Positions 23,497 to 36,246 of a stretch of 64,000 bases of DNA are shown one piece after another (positions within the stretch are counted from its first letter, which is position 1; each line of letters opens with the position of its first letter). Both the position numbers and the translations under genes were made by a program. The notes under the pieces were generated by a model. That model did no database searches. It worked only from the letters and a program-made list of their open reading frames with translations, and was not told where the DNA came from. This DNA comes from Citrus sinensis (taxonomy: Eukaryota; Streptophyta; Magnoliopsida; Sapindales; Rutaceae), in assembly GCF_022201045.2 (NCBI RefSeq), contig NC_068558.1:1736001-1800000 (forward strand). Direction: 5' to 3'.

Positions 23497-24533
23497 CTAT
23501 ATTCTGTTAGTACGACCAAGCATTGGCAGGCCTGGATTCAAGTCCAGAGGAAGGTTTGACTTCCCATGATCCTTGGAGAGCTGCTGAGACTCATCATCTG
23601 CCAATACTGGCTGCCCATCATAGAACTCCCTGAGGTCCCCAGGGCCAGGCCGTCCAAATTGGTTTGCAAGGGCACTCCTGTCTGATGAAATTATTTCCCT
23701 GAAAACATGAGAGGCTTGTGACATTCCTCGAAAGAGGTCGGGATCTTGATACAGGTTGCTGGAACTAGAGTGGAAACTGTTTTGGGACCTTGGGGCCACT
23801 CCAATGCCTTCGTGTAAATAGGTTGATGGAGGCATTGGGTGATGAAAAGGGATAGCGCCACTTCCACCAGTGATAGGAGTGGATGAACCAGATGCAGTAT
23901 GAGGACTAGAAATTGGAGAGGGAGATACCCATCCGCTGGTATGCTGTGGTGACCTTGGATGTAAAAGAGGACTCCCAATGGGAGAAACAGGGCATGATAC
24001 GTTTCTGGGAGTATGTGCATCACTGGAGTGGAGAAGAAATTGAACAGGGAAAGATTCAGAGGACTAAACGATAAATGTCATCATCTATGTATCCTTATAT
24101 TTATCATGGAAGACTGAGAAGGAGAGAGAGAACAACCTTGCTGAACCAGTTTTCAGACCCCTAGACTGAAAGTTTGGCACCCCTTCCAGGTCAAAGCCTG
24201 AAACAGTTCTTGCTAGTCCCATGCCCTAGCAGAGTGAGAAAAGCATGAGCCACAAAGCCAGTAATTAACAAAAACTAAAAGGCTAAAACAGCCTACTATT
24301 ACAGAAAATATATAGAGAGAGTAATTCTGCAAAAAATAAAAAATAACAATAACACAGTTTCAATATATTACAGGCAAAAATACACTACATCGGGATGTGT
24401 ATTTTTTTAACCTTTTAGCTTGTCCCTACTTTAATAAAGTAAGGATTCCCTTATTGTAAAATTCCTCATACACACACGCATATCCCTTGTTTTAATAAAG
24501 TAAAGGATCTTTTATTAGAAAATTACTAATTAC

Positions 24534-24567
<34 letters not shown>

Positions 24568-27500
24568 TGTATGTATGCATGCAGGGAATAATCAACAATC
24601 TTTTCAATTTCATAATGAGCAGATCAAATGCATAACATGATGGCTGAATATTCAGGTTACCAGTATTCTCATTGCAACGGTTAATGTAGGTTTTGTTTCT
24701 GAAGGCTCAGCACTCAAAATGGGTCTCTCCAATGGGGCAGCATTTCCAACAAAAGGGTGCTCTAAGAGCTGAGCTGCCGTAGGACGATGTAATGGGTTCC
24801 GCTGTAAACACTTCCTCACAAAGTCCTTTCCTTCATCTGAAAGATGATCAGGAATTGCAGGAAGTTCCTTACTGTTTCCGATCTTGAACATAGCAGGAAC
24901 CTTTAAAGAGGCACAGGAAATAATATCATTCTAAATGCTAGACAAAGAACAGGAGAAACCATTCACATTTTCAGCATGCAAACACTACCTCCACGATAAC
25001 TATTAGCAGCATACAAATTATACAAAATAGAAGAAAAGCTAGTCCAGTTGAATTAAAATTTTACTAACCCCTTCATATTGGCTCCAAGGTGGTTTTGTAG
25101 TAGCCATCTCTATCACTGTACACCCAAGGCTCCATATATCAACAGCAAGATTACAACCATTTGAATTCTTTATGACCTGAATAAATCAATTAAATAAATA
25201 AAAAATTGTTACCAGAAAGCTTAAAAAAAGACTGTTGACACTAAGGTACGATAATATAATAATGCTGACCTCAGGTGCCATCCAATAAGGGCTTCCTTTG
25301 AACGATAATGGACAAGACTGCCCAGTGATCTGCAAATATTTTTGGTAAACTATATCAGAAAACAACCTCATGTTTGCACAGATAACTCATTCAAGTTTGA
25401 CTTAAAAATAGGTTCCTATCACGCAATTATATCAAGCAAACTTCTAATTGTTCTATTCTAGGAAAATTAACCTACTGGTATCTACTAGATTTTTTTTTTC
25501 TTATTATTTATTTATTTGTTAATTATTATTATTATTATGTCTTTTTAACTGATTACCCAAACTCACTGTCAACTACTCTTGACAAATTATAGTAGCATAA
25601 CAGTGAATGTTTATAGCTGTTGATTCTGAAACATACACTATGAATATCAGAAGAAAATCTTACATGCTTTGCCATCCCAAAATCTGCCAATTTCACACGG
25701 CCACTTGGATCAACCAATATATTTGCTCCTTTGATGTCTCTAAACAGGATTAAAACTCACGCATAAGCACAATAAAATTTAGAGGAAGAAGGACTCAAGA
25801 AGCTGACATCTGATGATTGTTGTTTCTAATGTAACTAAACAACAAATATAAACAAATGGACTCACCTATGGACAGTATTTTTAGCATGTAAATATTCAAG
25901 CCCAGATAAAATTTGTTGTGTGTAACTGCGAATAGCACTTTCACCAAGCTGTCCATAATCTTGAAGAATTTTATAGATGGAACCACCAGAAACATATTCC
26001 AAGTAGATATAAAGCTTGTCATCTAACTGTTCAAGAAATAAAGAGCTTAATTGGGTTAGGTTGATACAAGGTGTTTGATCTAAATCTTATGTTGTGGGAC
26101 TACCAAATACCCCCAACTTGTAAAGCACATTTAAATACATACATAAAAATATACATGGGGAAATCATTGAGAGTACAAAGGTGATCCACTTATGCCATGG
26201 CAGTTTGGAAGAACAATCACAGATCACTTATCATTTCACACGCTCAAAATTGACAGCAGTAAGCTTGTCATGTGGTGAAAAATAACAACAAAGAGCAAAA
26301 AGAACTTACAGTTTCAGATCCATAATAACGCACTATATTCGGATGTCTTAAGCGACTTAGCAGTGCAATTTCCTGTCAGATACCATCAATAATGATAAAC
26401 CCTTATTTTAGAAAGTATATAAGCTATATAAGACTGATAAATTCTAATTAAAAAAAGAAAGAAAGAAAAATAATCATAATAACTTACTTGGCCCAGTTGC
26501 TGTGCACTTTCCTTCGACTTTGCATCATCTGAAAACAGAGTAACCTCTTTCATTGCACACATTTCCCCGCTTTCACTATGGGCCAAAAGTAAGATAAATC
26601 AAATTAAAAAGGAAGAAGGGGGGGGGGGGAACCTAAGAAAAAATTATGCAAGACAAATAATAGATAACTTCGAGTATGAAGCATTAACAATCACAAGGGT
26701 AGGATCATTTTGAATCATGGACGTCCAACCTAAAATTCTATGGCAAAGACAATTACATGATGCCTAGAAGCCTAATAATAAAAAATTGCAACTGCTCTTC
26801 GAATTCATGTATTCCTGCAGCAATAGAGCTGCGACAGGAAAGTATAAATATTCATAGATGCAGAGTTTAGAATTCAGTATAAAAATGGAGTAGAAACATA
26901 AAATGATAATGGAAGTTGCGTATACACCTCCTTACCTGTTAAAACCAAGATACACGTGTCCAAATGTGCCTCTCCCAAGAAGTCGTCCTTTCTTCCAGCG
27001 TGAACCAGGACTTGTTGGATTCTCTACTCTACCTGGACTTCGGGGGACTGATGGAGATGTCGCAGTTGAATATGAGGGAGAAAATGGACAAGTATTAGAG
27101 ATAGTTAGGGGAGGAAGGGGCAATCGATGACTTTGTTGTTTTACATCATCAGGTCGGCTACTAGGTGACTCACTAACTCCCCCTCCAGCTCGTGGATGCA
27201 AAGGTGTGACAGCACCACTGTGTATTCTGGAACTGGGACCAGGGCTGGTCATTCTGGGGCTAGGTATTGGAGAACACTCCGGGCTACACCTGCTATGCGG
27301 CCAAAATAGCTGGCCCGACATATCCCCACCAACTGAGTTATGCCCAGAATTATGACCAGAACCTGGACTAGAACAATGTCCAGACCCTAATAAAGCTATA
27401 TCAGAATAAGGCTTCCCGGTCCAGAGACCAGCATTCAGAACTTGCTCCTGACCAAAGGCTCTCATTGGACTTCTAGAAGGACTAGATATTGAGCTGTCTG

Positions 27501-28395
27501 GAGCACTACAGAAAGCACCAGGAGGAGGGATTTGCAATTTTTGCACGTGAGAGCTCAAATGCCTTTTCTTTAGTGAGGCAGACAGAATATGATTATTGAT
27601 CAAAAGATTAGCTGGCTTTATAGTCTCTCCAGAGCTCTTCTGATTTATAACAGGATACTTCGCCTTTTCCATCATGCTTCAGAAAAGGTCAAAATATATA
27701 TATATATATATATATATATGTCAGAGATGAAACAAGGTTCAGAGAGAGGAAGGCAATTCAATGTGTGTAAGTGAGTGAGTGTGAGAGGAATGGAGATATC
27801 ATCCTGAAGAACACCAACACGAATTTCATTGGCAGAGATGGAAAACTTACCTTGTAGGGCTGGTCACAGCAGATTTATTTCCATTTTCATAATCAGATGT
27901 GAGGGGAGTAAGAAGACGAGAGTCAGACGGGTCATCACTGTCTGTGGAGCTGTCACTAGAAACAGAAGCGGTTGCTAAATCTCCCTCAGCATCAATAGTA
28001 TCCAGCCTATCAGGGACACATCCAGGCGTTGGAAGGGGCAAAATCATAGGCTTGGAACCTCTGTCAAATCTTGGTTTTGTTGATGCACTAATTGCAGACT
28101 CAGTGCGTCCGAGGGTAGCAAGGTGCACCCCAGGCAATGGAAGTGGTTGGGCACGAGACCTTTCTGCAAAACTTTGACAGCGTGATACATGTGTAGAGGG
28201 TGATGGTGATCTTGACGGCAGACGGGATAAAGATCCTCTTTCTGAAACAGTGTCATTACGACTTCTTCGAGTACCTCCTGATCTACTTTCATCAGATCCA
28301 ATCTTAAATTTGCGGTGTATTGCATCAATAAAACTTTCCTTGGTCACTTTCTTCTTTTCTTCTTTAGATGAAGACTTCCCCCACCATGAAGGCAT
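23497..28395 (-). CDS. YDA: YODA-like MAPKK kinase (MEKK subfamily)
   Basis: Protein kinase that starts a MAPK cascade; Arabidopsis YODA controls stomatal patterning, zygote polarity and inflorescence form. Eleven coding exons: 28395-27851, 27676-26936, 26575-26488, 26372-26310, 26026-25866, 25739-25664, 25329-25270, 25176-25069, 24900-24661, 24225-24137, 24022-23497; 2697 nt, 898 residues (Arabidopsis 883). All phases close. The Ser/Pro-rich N-terminal regulatory region contains [18 protein letters not shown] and [20 protein letters not shown], hallmarks of YODA. Kinase domain about 410-670: GRGTFG (416-421), Lys438, HRDIKGAN (532-539), DFG (552-554), APE (576-578). The tail is again Ser/Pro-rich and ends NRI-stop. 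Exon 7 uses the weak donor GTCAGC. A 5' UTR intron is likely: a GTGAGT lies near 29485 and a TTTGCAG acceptor near 28578 (minus strand). Confidence 0.94.
24539..24577. repeat. TATG tetranucleotide microsatellite in a YODA intron
   Basis: About nine to ten units of a four-base repeat between coding exons 9 and 10 of the kinase gene. Confidence 0.9.
27694..27719. repeat. TA microsatellite in YODA intron 1
   Basis: A 26-bp TA run ending about 18 bp before the exon 2 acceptor (read on the minus strand), in the place of a polypyrimidine tract/branch region; length variation could affect splicing of that intron. Confidence 0.9.
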
Positions 28396-30598
28396 ATTTA
28401 TGTAACAAAAATGAATGAAGTACAGAAAAATTCCAACTTAAAGTTCCCTACTAAATTACATAAATAAAATATAACATGTATGCCAACATAACGACCAATC
28501 TTGAAAATCAGAAGCCTATTAATGAAATCAGGTCCCGGAATGCCAACCAGATAATGATGGTGACCAGAAAGAAACTGCAAAGAGCACTAACTCATGCTTT
28601 ACTATTAACCTACACCAGAAATATTTCAATGAATGAACAAAATAGCACATTTAAAAGAACAAAATATCACATTTAAAAGATCTTGTCAAGGCAGAAAATA
28701 GCAAGGGAATTCATATAGAAAAATTTCTACCTATGCACACACACAATCTTCGTATTATATGACCAGCAAACTTCAAATTCATGGTACAAGCCAATTGTCT
28801 CAGGCCTCCAAACCATAATAGGATCCAGGCACAAAGCAGATATGCATGCAACAAGAACTTTTCTTTTATCCAAACACATTTTGAACATGCAGTTCAACAA
28901 CACGAACAAATGAAGCTGCTTTCATCAGTGCCCCACTACCCATCACTTCTCAATTAGACATCCTACCCAAAACAAACCAATTTTCATAAACTCTAAAACA
29001 TAGTAGGAATGACTATATATTAAAAAAAGGGACATATAATGTATCAGCATAAGAAAACAAGTGAGATCCCCGCTTTAGACTCACATTATATCCCATATTG
29101 GAACACAAGATGCTCAAAGCTCAATAACACATAACACACTCTTTCAGCGTGGATCTATAAACTCATCCATTCATATATCTAACTTAAAAACACAAAACTC
29201 AACACGACGGTAATAACTAAACCAAAGTCGAAGTCTTACAATCACCTTAAAAACAAAATCAAATAACTGGAAATGCAAAATTAATCTTAATTAAAGCAAT
29301 AAAACTCGAATAACCCTCTTCAAACTCATTCTCCACCAGCTCATGAGCTCATTAAAACTCACAAAATCACAAAAATTACCAGCAAATACAGTAAAGTTAC
29401 CAATTTTGCAGCTCATAACTGACATTCAAGATAACAAAATAAACAAAAACAAGAATAAAAACGAAGCAAAACCCAAATCATTACTCACAGCGTACAAGTG
29501 TAAGTCTCAGTCTCCAAAACAAAGAGAAACTGAAAAGGCTCAGGCACAGACCAAAATCCAAAGTGGAGGAAATGAGGGGAGAGAAAGATATAAACTTTTA
29601 GAGAGAGAGAGATTGTGCATGTTTTTTATTTGAATTTTTTTAATTTTAAGAGAATAAGATAGTTGTAATCTTGTCTTAAGCGTTAATTGTAATCAGAGAT
29701 TTAATTAATTAATATCAAGTGGATTAATCATTAATTATTGAAAAATGGGTAGACCCGCTCGTGAGATGTGAGATGTGTGATGTATGATGTATGATTGTAA
29801 CTTATAACATGTTACGTGGAATCAGAACCGTGTGTTTGACGCTTACGATGTCCTAAACTACATTTTCGTCAACGAGCGAGAGCGCGCGGACAAAGGTTAC
29901 GGTGGTCCGCGATGCATGGAATCATTATTTTTTATTACTATTTCTTTTGACGGCAACTTTACTCAAATATATATTGTCTTCCATTTATATCAATTATCCC
30001 ATTTTGCTTTACGCAATTGTTTTTTTTTTTTTTCCCCATTTTGTCCTCTTGAGGTAGGCTAAAGATGCCTTTTAGTGGATTATTTCTTTTTTGTCACACT
30101 GATTTTTAGTTTTTGCAAGGCGATGGCTTGTTTGTTGTAATTTTTTGGGTTTTTAACCCTTACACTTGTGAGTCATTTGTGAATTGAAAAGGACTTCCAA
30201 AATAAAATAAATTTAGGGTTGATGAATTTTCTGCTTATTTATAGGTATATGTATTTTTAATATTTGGTTATTGAATGCTGTTACTCACTATTTTTACATA
30301 CAAATATTACATAGATGGTAGATAGAGAGCGCTAATATTAATATTTTTATATAAAAAAATTACTCATTTGAAGTTTAATTTTATTATAATCTATTTGAAA
30401 CTCAATCCAAAAACTTACTCCAAAAAAGAAAAGACCTATTCTCAAATAAAAAAAAATAGTAGGCCTTGTGACGCGATCAAAATTTCTTATAAAACCCACT
30501 TGTAAATAAAATTACTTAAGTAACCAAGGATGATTTTATCCATTTCTTTAAATGAAAATTCAGTTAACACTTAAATAAATTAGTCTTTTTACATCCAC

Positions 30599-30601
<3 letters not shown>

Positions 30602-30631
<30 letters not shown>
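30602..30631. repeat. TA microsatellite
   Basis: About 30 bp of uninterrupted TA. Confidence 0.95.
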
Positions 30632-30632
<1 letters not shown>

Positions 30633-31031
30633 AATTTGAAGTTAAAGTTATGGAAATAGAAATTATATAATATAAAGAAAATTATTTGTGATTTTAGGAT
30701 TTGTATGTGTTTTATTAATAAAAATTTTAAAAAAAATCTTTTAGGTTGAAATTTTATTAAATGATGGTTAATTTTAACATATCGGGTTGTATTTACAAAT
30801 TAAAATAAAGCATTTTAAGAAATAACTTCAAAAGAATTGTTATAAGAATTCTAAAGGGGTGTCAAAAACTTGACTCATCAAGAAAAATTATTACACCCAC
30901 AACATACGTAATGAGGTTGAAATCTTTCACTACAGTGATAATTAAAATATAGAAGGTATTGGTTGACAATTAGACTGAAATAAGGTGTATTGATCGAATA
31001 ACTTGACACAATTTTTCTCATTGAAACATAA

Positions 31032-31051
31032 GATATATATATATATATATA
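31032..31051. repeat. TA microsatellite
   Basis: About 20 bp of uninterrupted AT/TA. Confidence 0.9.
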
Positions 31052-31438
31052 GCCCACTTGGATAGATTTGTAAATCTATAGTAATGATGAAAGTATGCCA
31101 TCAAAGGTGACAGCACGAATTTGAAAATTAAAGTACGAGAGAATTTTATGATTGATAAGGATCAAACTACAATTATACCTTCCCAAAATTTTGATAATAA
31201 ATAAAACGCACGCCGTTTCATTTTTTATACTCCATCTTCAAATAAAAGTCTAGGCTGATTATGATAACCTCATTGCCCCATTATTTTAAGATTGAGATTA
31301 CGTAAACCAAAGATTTAATTTAACTTAGAAATCTTAAACTAATACTGATAGGAATTTTTTTTATATTACAAAATTGACCACTTTTGAGGGCCTTCAACTA
31401 AATTTTCGAAGATGATAAAACATGGGCCAATAAAATTA

Positions 31439-31640
31439 GAGTAATGATACAGCCACAAACTCTTGTACAAACTTATTTTGTACAAACTGACGTGGCATTA
31501 ATTCATTGGTTGAATGAAAATATAAATTAATAAAAATAAATCATGTGGACTAAGTAATTTTTAATTCAACCAATCTTATCATGTCACATCAGTTTGTACA
31601 AAATAAATTTGTACAAGAGTTTGTGGCTGTATCATTACTC
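31439..31640. mobile_element. Mutator-type MITE with exact 9-bp target duplication
   Basis: The 202-bp element begins GAGTAATGATACAGCCACAA and its right end is the reverse complement of the same sequence. The arms pair for about 80 bp with few mismatches. It is flanked on both sides by ATAAATTA-type sequence, precisely the nonamer ATAAAATTA at 31430-31438 and again at 31641-31649. A 9-bp duplication with long TIRs is the hallmark of Mutator-like elements. It has no coding capacity. Confidence 0.9.
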
Positions 31641-33654
31641 ATAAAATTATATAAGAGAACAAAATTTTTTAAATACACGGAGTGAGAGTGGATAGTGAAA
31701 ATAAGTAAATAATTCTTGTGTTTGAAATTTAGGTTGTAAAAAGATCAAATTTCGATGGTAAAGAGTGACCTCTTTAAAACTCGGGTTTTAAGTTTGACGT
31801 TCATCAATAAGAGTGTATTAATAGACATAACAAAAATAAAAAATTGGGGTGAGTATAATAAGCAACCCAATCTAAATTTAAATTTGGAATTAGAAAATTT
31901 TATGGTTTGGTTGCACGTCGAGGGTTAAAAGTAAATTTATTTATTTATTTGAAAAATAATTTAATTAATAGTAGCTTATCATTATCAACTACATAATAGA
32001 GCATATAAAAAAATTATTGAAACACTGTAAAATCAAATATATGTGAAATAATTAGTATTAGGATTATGATGAGTTATCTATTGAGATAATTGAAAATGTT
32101 AATGTACTAACAAATTAAAATTAATAGGTTGGGTTGAGTGTTGTGGGTTAAGTTTTCTTAACCCAATGACCTATTAAAAACGAGTGCAACTATTGCCACC
32201 TTTTAAAATTCTCTTAAAGATCCTCTTGTGTTCATACAAAAGCTCGTGCTATTGTTCAAGTCAAGATGACATTTCATTAGACAGAGATAAAACTATACTA
32301 GAGATGAGCAGAAAATAAACTTATTGGCACGCCATGAATTCATACTTTCTATATTGTAATAGCCACTACAAATTACAAGAGAGTCGAGACCAAATGACAA
32401 TAACTGAAACCCAAGCACATAAAGAGATAAGAAGAAAGGGTTTCCTTTATTTCCTTTTATCGACTGAATTGAACATGCAATAGAAGGCATAGAGATTGTG
32501 TGAGCAGCAAGAATTCATTAGAATGCTTATATCTACTTGGATCGGTTGAGATTCCAGTATTTTTATATAACTTGTTTTAACCTCGAATTTCTTAGCAATA
32601 GAATCCATATTGGTATTGTGGTTTGAACAATAGAAGGGTCAGGTCAACCATATTTGGGGCCTCAGACAAATGATTTTAATTAGGTCATCCTAAAATTTGA
32701 GGCCAAAAAAAATAATAATAATAATTATATTATAAAATCAATTATTCCAACATCTGTAAATGTAAAAATATTAAATAAAATTTTCTAATCTACTGCTGCT
32801 AATGTGTGAACTTTAAATTCAATTATAACATTTTCACTTACCAATTCTTCACTCAAATTACATCCTTTTGACTAGTCTTTTATTAGATTAAACTAATTTT
32901 TCTAGTTTTCTATTTTTTTAAGTTTTCTGATACAGATTTATTTCAAAATAAATAAAAAGGCTACATCATCATAATAATAATAATAATTGAAAAAGAAATA
33001 AGAACAAGTAAATAACACACCTATTTAAGAGAACAATAAAAAGGTAAAATCAAGAATTTGAGATGAAATCATAACTAACTTTTTATATTTAATTGTTTGA
33101 GGATTTGAATAATGATTAATAACCATTAATAATAGAGAAAACTATCTAATTTTTTTTTCCTTGAGTGGAAAGTAGAGGAAGCATGTTTGTTTATTTTTTC
33201 TTCTTCTTCTTTTTTTTTTTTTTTCTCTCAAAAGCACCAAGAGCATATCGGGTCTTGTGTTGTTAGAGGAAAAAATTTAATGAATAATTAACAAAATGTG
33301 AGCCTTTTATAGCGGTTCAAAAAGAATATATAACTTTTTAATTATAACATACTAATTCTAACAATAAAATAGAGATTTTCTAGAATTGAAACTATTAGTT
33401 TAAAGGTTTTGTAGGAATTAAAACTATGAAGTATTAAATTAAATACAATTTGTAGGAATTTGATAATTTATTAAAGAAAAGATAATTACAAAATAATAAT
33501 AACCTTCAAATTCACTTTCCCCTTTTGTATACAAAATAATTGTCTAATACAAATGTGAGGCTTTCATATATAGCAAGCTCTAGGCAACTGCCTAGGTTGC
33601 CTAGTTGTTTCAAGCCGCTTATGAACAACATAAGAATTTAATAAGGAAGTATAA

Positions 33655-34630
33655 ATTAATAGTGTGTTTACATTTCTAGAATGGGAATCGAAATAGAGGA
33701 ATCATAATAAAAAACATGTTTACTTGTTAAATTAAAGATGGGAATGGGAACGAAATGTATGAATCCCACACAGCACTAAGGAATGAATACCCAGATTCTG
33801 AATCCAGTGGCGAGTATTAGAAACCCATTCCCCTCCCCATGACGAAAATGTCCTCATTCACTTTTTATTTTCCAAAAATACCCTTATGCCATATAAAAAT
33901 ATAAATTAAAAAAAAAAAAAAACAGAAATCTCTAATCTAAGCAGTCGACCTATCTCATCGCTCTCACCTACAAACGAGAGCCCACCACTTGATTTCATTG
34001 TTTGTCACCGATCTTGCACCAGTCATCGATTGAAATCGCATCGTTGTTCATCATGTGACACTGTCAGTTTCATTTCAAGATGAGGAATAGATGGAGAAGA
34101 AGAAGAAACAATAAATAAGAGAAAAATGAAAAAAAATAAATAAATGAGATGAAGTAACGAAAACTAAGATAAAAAGAAAAAATGAGTTTGAAGATGGAGA
34201 ATATATGGAGGAGGAGAAGAAACGATAAAGAAGAGAAAAATAGATAATAAAAACTAAAGGAGAAAAGGAGAAGAAAAAGTAACGAAGAAGAATTTGCAAG
34301 AGAGAGAAAAAAAAAGGAAAAAAAGGTGAAAAAACAAACAGAGAGAGAAAATAATAATAAAAACAAAAGAGAAAAATAATAATTATTATTATTATTATAA
34401 CTATTTTAATTATTATTAACAATAATTTTATTAATAATAAATTATAATTCTATAATAAATAATGAAATAATGGTAATAATAAACTAAGGGTATTTTAATA
34501 AATTAAAATAATTCATTCAAATTCCAAAGCAAAATAAACACATCAATAGTAATACAATTCATTCCAATTCTAATTCCAACAGATAAAGTAAACAACTTAT
34601 TCTAATTCGCATTCCTCATTCGAAATATGC
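33655..34630. mobile_element. Possible decayed non-autonomous element with GTGTTTAC-type ends
   Basis: The left side has TAGTGTGTTTACATTTC followed by GGGAAT words; the right side, reversed, has similar GTGTTTA and GTTGTTTAC words followed by GGAAT words. No exact ends or target duplication could be fixed, so this is a resemblance to known plant MITE-like repeats, not a firm call. Confidence 0.3.
34078..34375. repeat. Long purine-rich tract
   Basis: About 300 bp in which the plus strand is overwhelmingly A and G, with an internal imperfect duplication (AGATGGAGAA...AGAAGAAAC...AAGAGAAAAAT at about 34090 and 34190). The long minus-strand ORFs here are Phe/Ser/Leu low-complexity translations of this tract. 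Confidence 0.8.
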
Positions 34631-36246
34631 CAATTCGGTTTGATTCAATTCCACCAAAAAATTAATTGGTTGACATTTTTTGAACCATTTGGTTCTTACT
34701 AACCGAAAACCAGTCGATACTATGTTAAAATGAAAAAAAGAAAAGAAAATTGTTAACACACACACAATAACATTTTTTATTAGTAATTTTACATAAAATA
34801 TGAATAGTTAGTGATTATAATTGAATTAAATTAAAAAACTCAAATTTAGATGAAAATTATGGAAATTTTGGCTAAAATTAAAGAAAAATATTAAATTACA
34901 TGAACTGAATCATATAAAACTGAATTGAACCAAATTGAAACAAAATAATTTAGTTCAGTTTCATTACTAAGTTCAATTCATATTTGGTTCATAATTTCTT
35001 GAACAGATCGGGTTCGATTCGGTTTAATTTTTGAGCAAAATCAAACTGAATCGATTATTGAACATTAATATCTGAGCTCTTAAAAATTTAGGTTATAGAT
35101 TTTCAACCTAACTTAACCAACACAAGTTGGATTGAGTTCAACTTGAAAAGAAAGACGATATTTGGCTCCTTAATTTATCTTGTCAACCTTCACTTTTCAA
35201 TAAATATCATTCATTTCAAAAATAAAACTAATTAAAAAATAAATTTATCTTCTCCCTCAAGCTCTCAAAGGTAACCTTCTCATTTTCATATATCTCTCTT
35301 TTTTTTTTTTTTTAAATTTCATTCACCGTTGGAACCAAATATTAACTCCTATTTGAATCTCAAATCTTAGATTATCACACAAAATGAAAATCAATATCAC
35401 CAATTACCGTAAAACCCATCATTTGTTCATAAAATTTTACAAAACTCAATATTTTAAACTCACCGTATGTTGGTGGAAATTATGAATTAATGGTAAAGAA
35501 GTAAGTGATGGCGGTGGCGACGCACTTATTATCCACGAAATGGTCATCAGTCCATTAGTCCATCAAATAAGAAATGAATTCTAAGTCTACACACCTTTAT
35601 GACTCTTAAACATCTCATTAGTCCATCAAATGGGCGTAAACTCTTGATGAAACAACCCGGAGAAGAAGTTATGCTTATGCATTTAATGGGATGGACGCAC
35701 TTTACAGAATTCTTAAGTATCTTTTTTCGTTTCTTCTTTTCGCCCCTTTTCAGAGAGGTTTTAATTTCTTATTTTCCTTATCGTTCATTTTCATAAATGC
35801 TAAAGTTCCAAGTCCGCACAACCAGTGAAGAATATAGTGCGAACATTCTGAGAGACATCGAAGCGTCGGCATTACGGTGTTCAACAACAATATGAAGCAA
35901 GCAATTATATTAGGGCTTCCAAGGATTTTTATCAAACAATATGCTGCAAGATTGGGTGGTGAAACTAAGCATATTTCCTAACTTCAAATGTTTCAATGAA
36001 TACTCACAATAAGAACCCTTCCAGCAGAATCGACTGTAATAATCTGAAGATAATAACAGAATAATAGTAAAGACTAAAAAAAGAATCCTCCAATCAAAAG
36101 CTTAAAAAAAAAATACAGCAAAGCTAGATAATTTACACACACAATTAATTAACATCTTAAACAGTTAAACACCAAATGCACATAAACAAAAAGACACGAC
36201 AAAGAAGATACAAATTAAAAAAAAAAAGGTCCATCAGCGAACTCTC

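Larger units (their letters stand above)
29630..36246. other. Intergenic region between YODA-like gene and PIP1
   Basis: About 6.6 kb of very AT-rich sequence with no gene I accept. It contains TA microsatellites at 30602-30631 and 31032-31051, a Mutator-type MITE (31439-31640), a short hairpin GGGTTAAG/CTTAACCC near 32145-32165, a palindromic CTAGGCAACTGCCTAGG near 33582, a probable decayed element at about 33655-34630 containing a long purine-rich tract, and a stretch with repeated GGTTC/GGTTCGATTCGG wording (about 34630-35060) that looks like another decayed non-autonomous element. Confidence 0.5.

Noticed and set aside
34070..34422. Two overlapping minus-strand ORFs of 98 and 115 codons
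   Set aside because: They are Phe/Ser/Leu/Ile low-complexity translations of a purine-rich tract.
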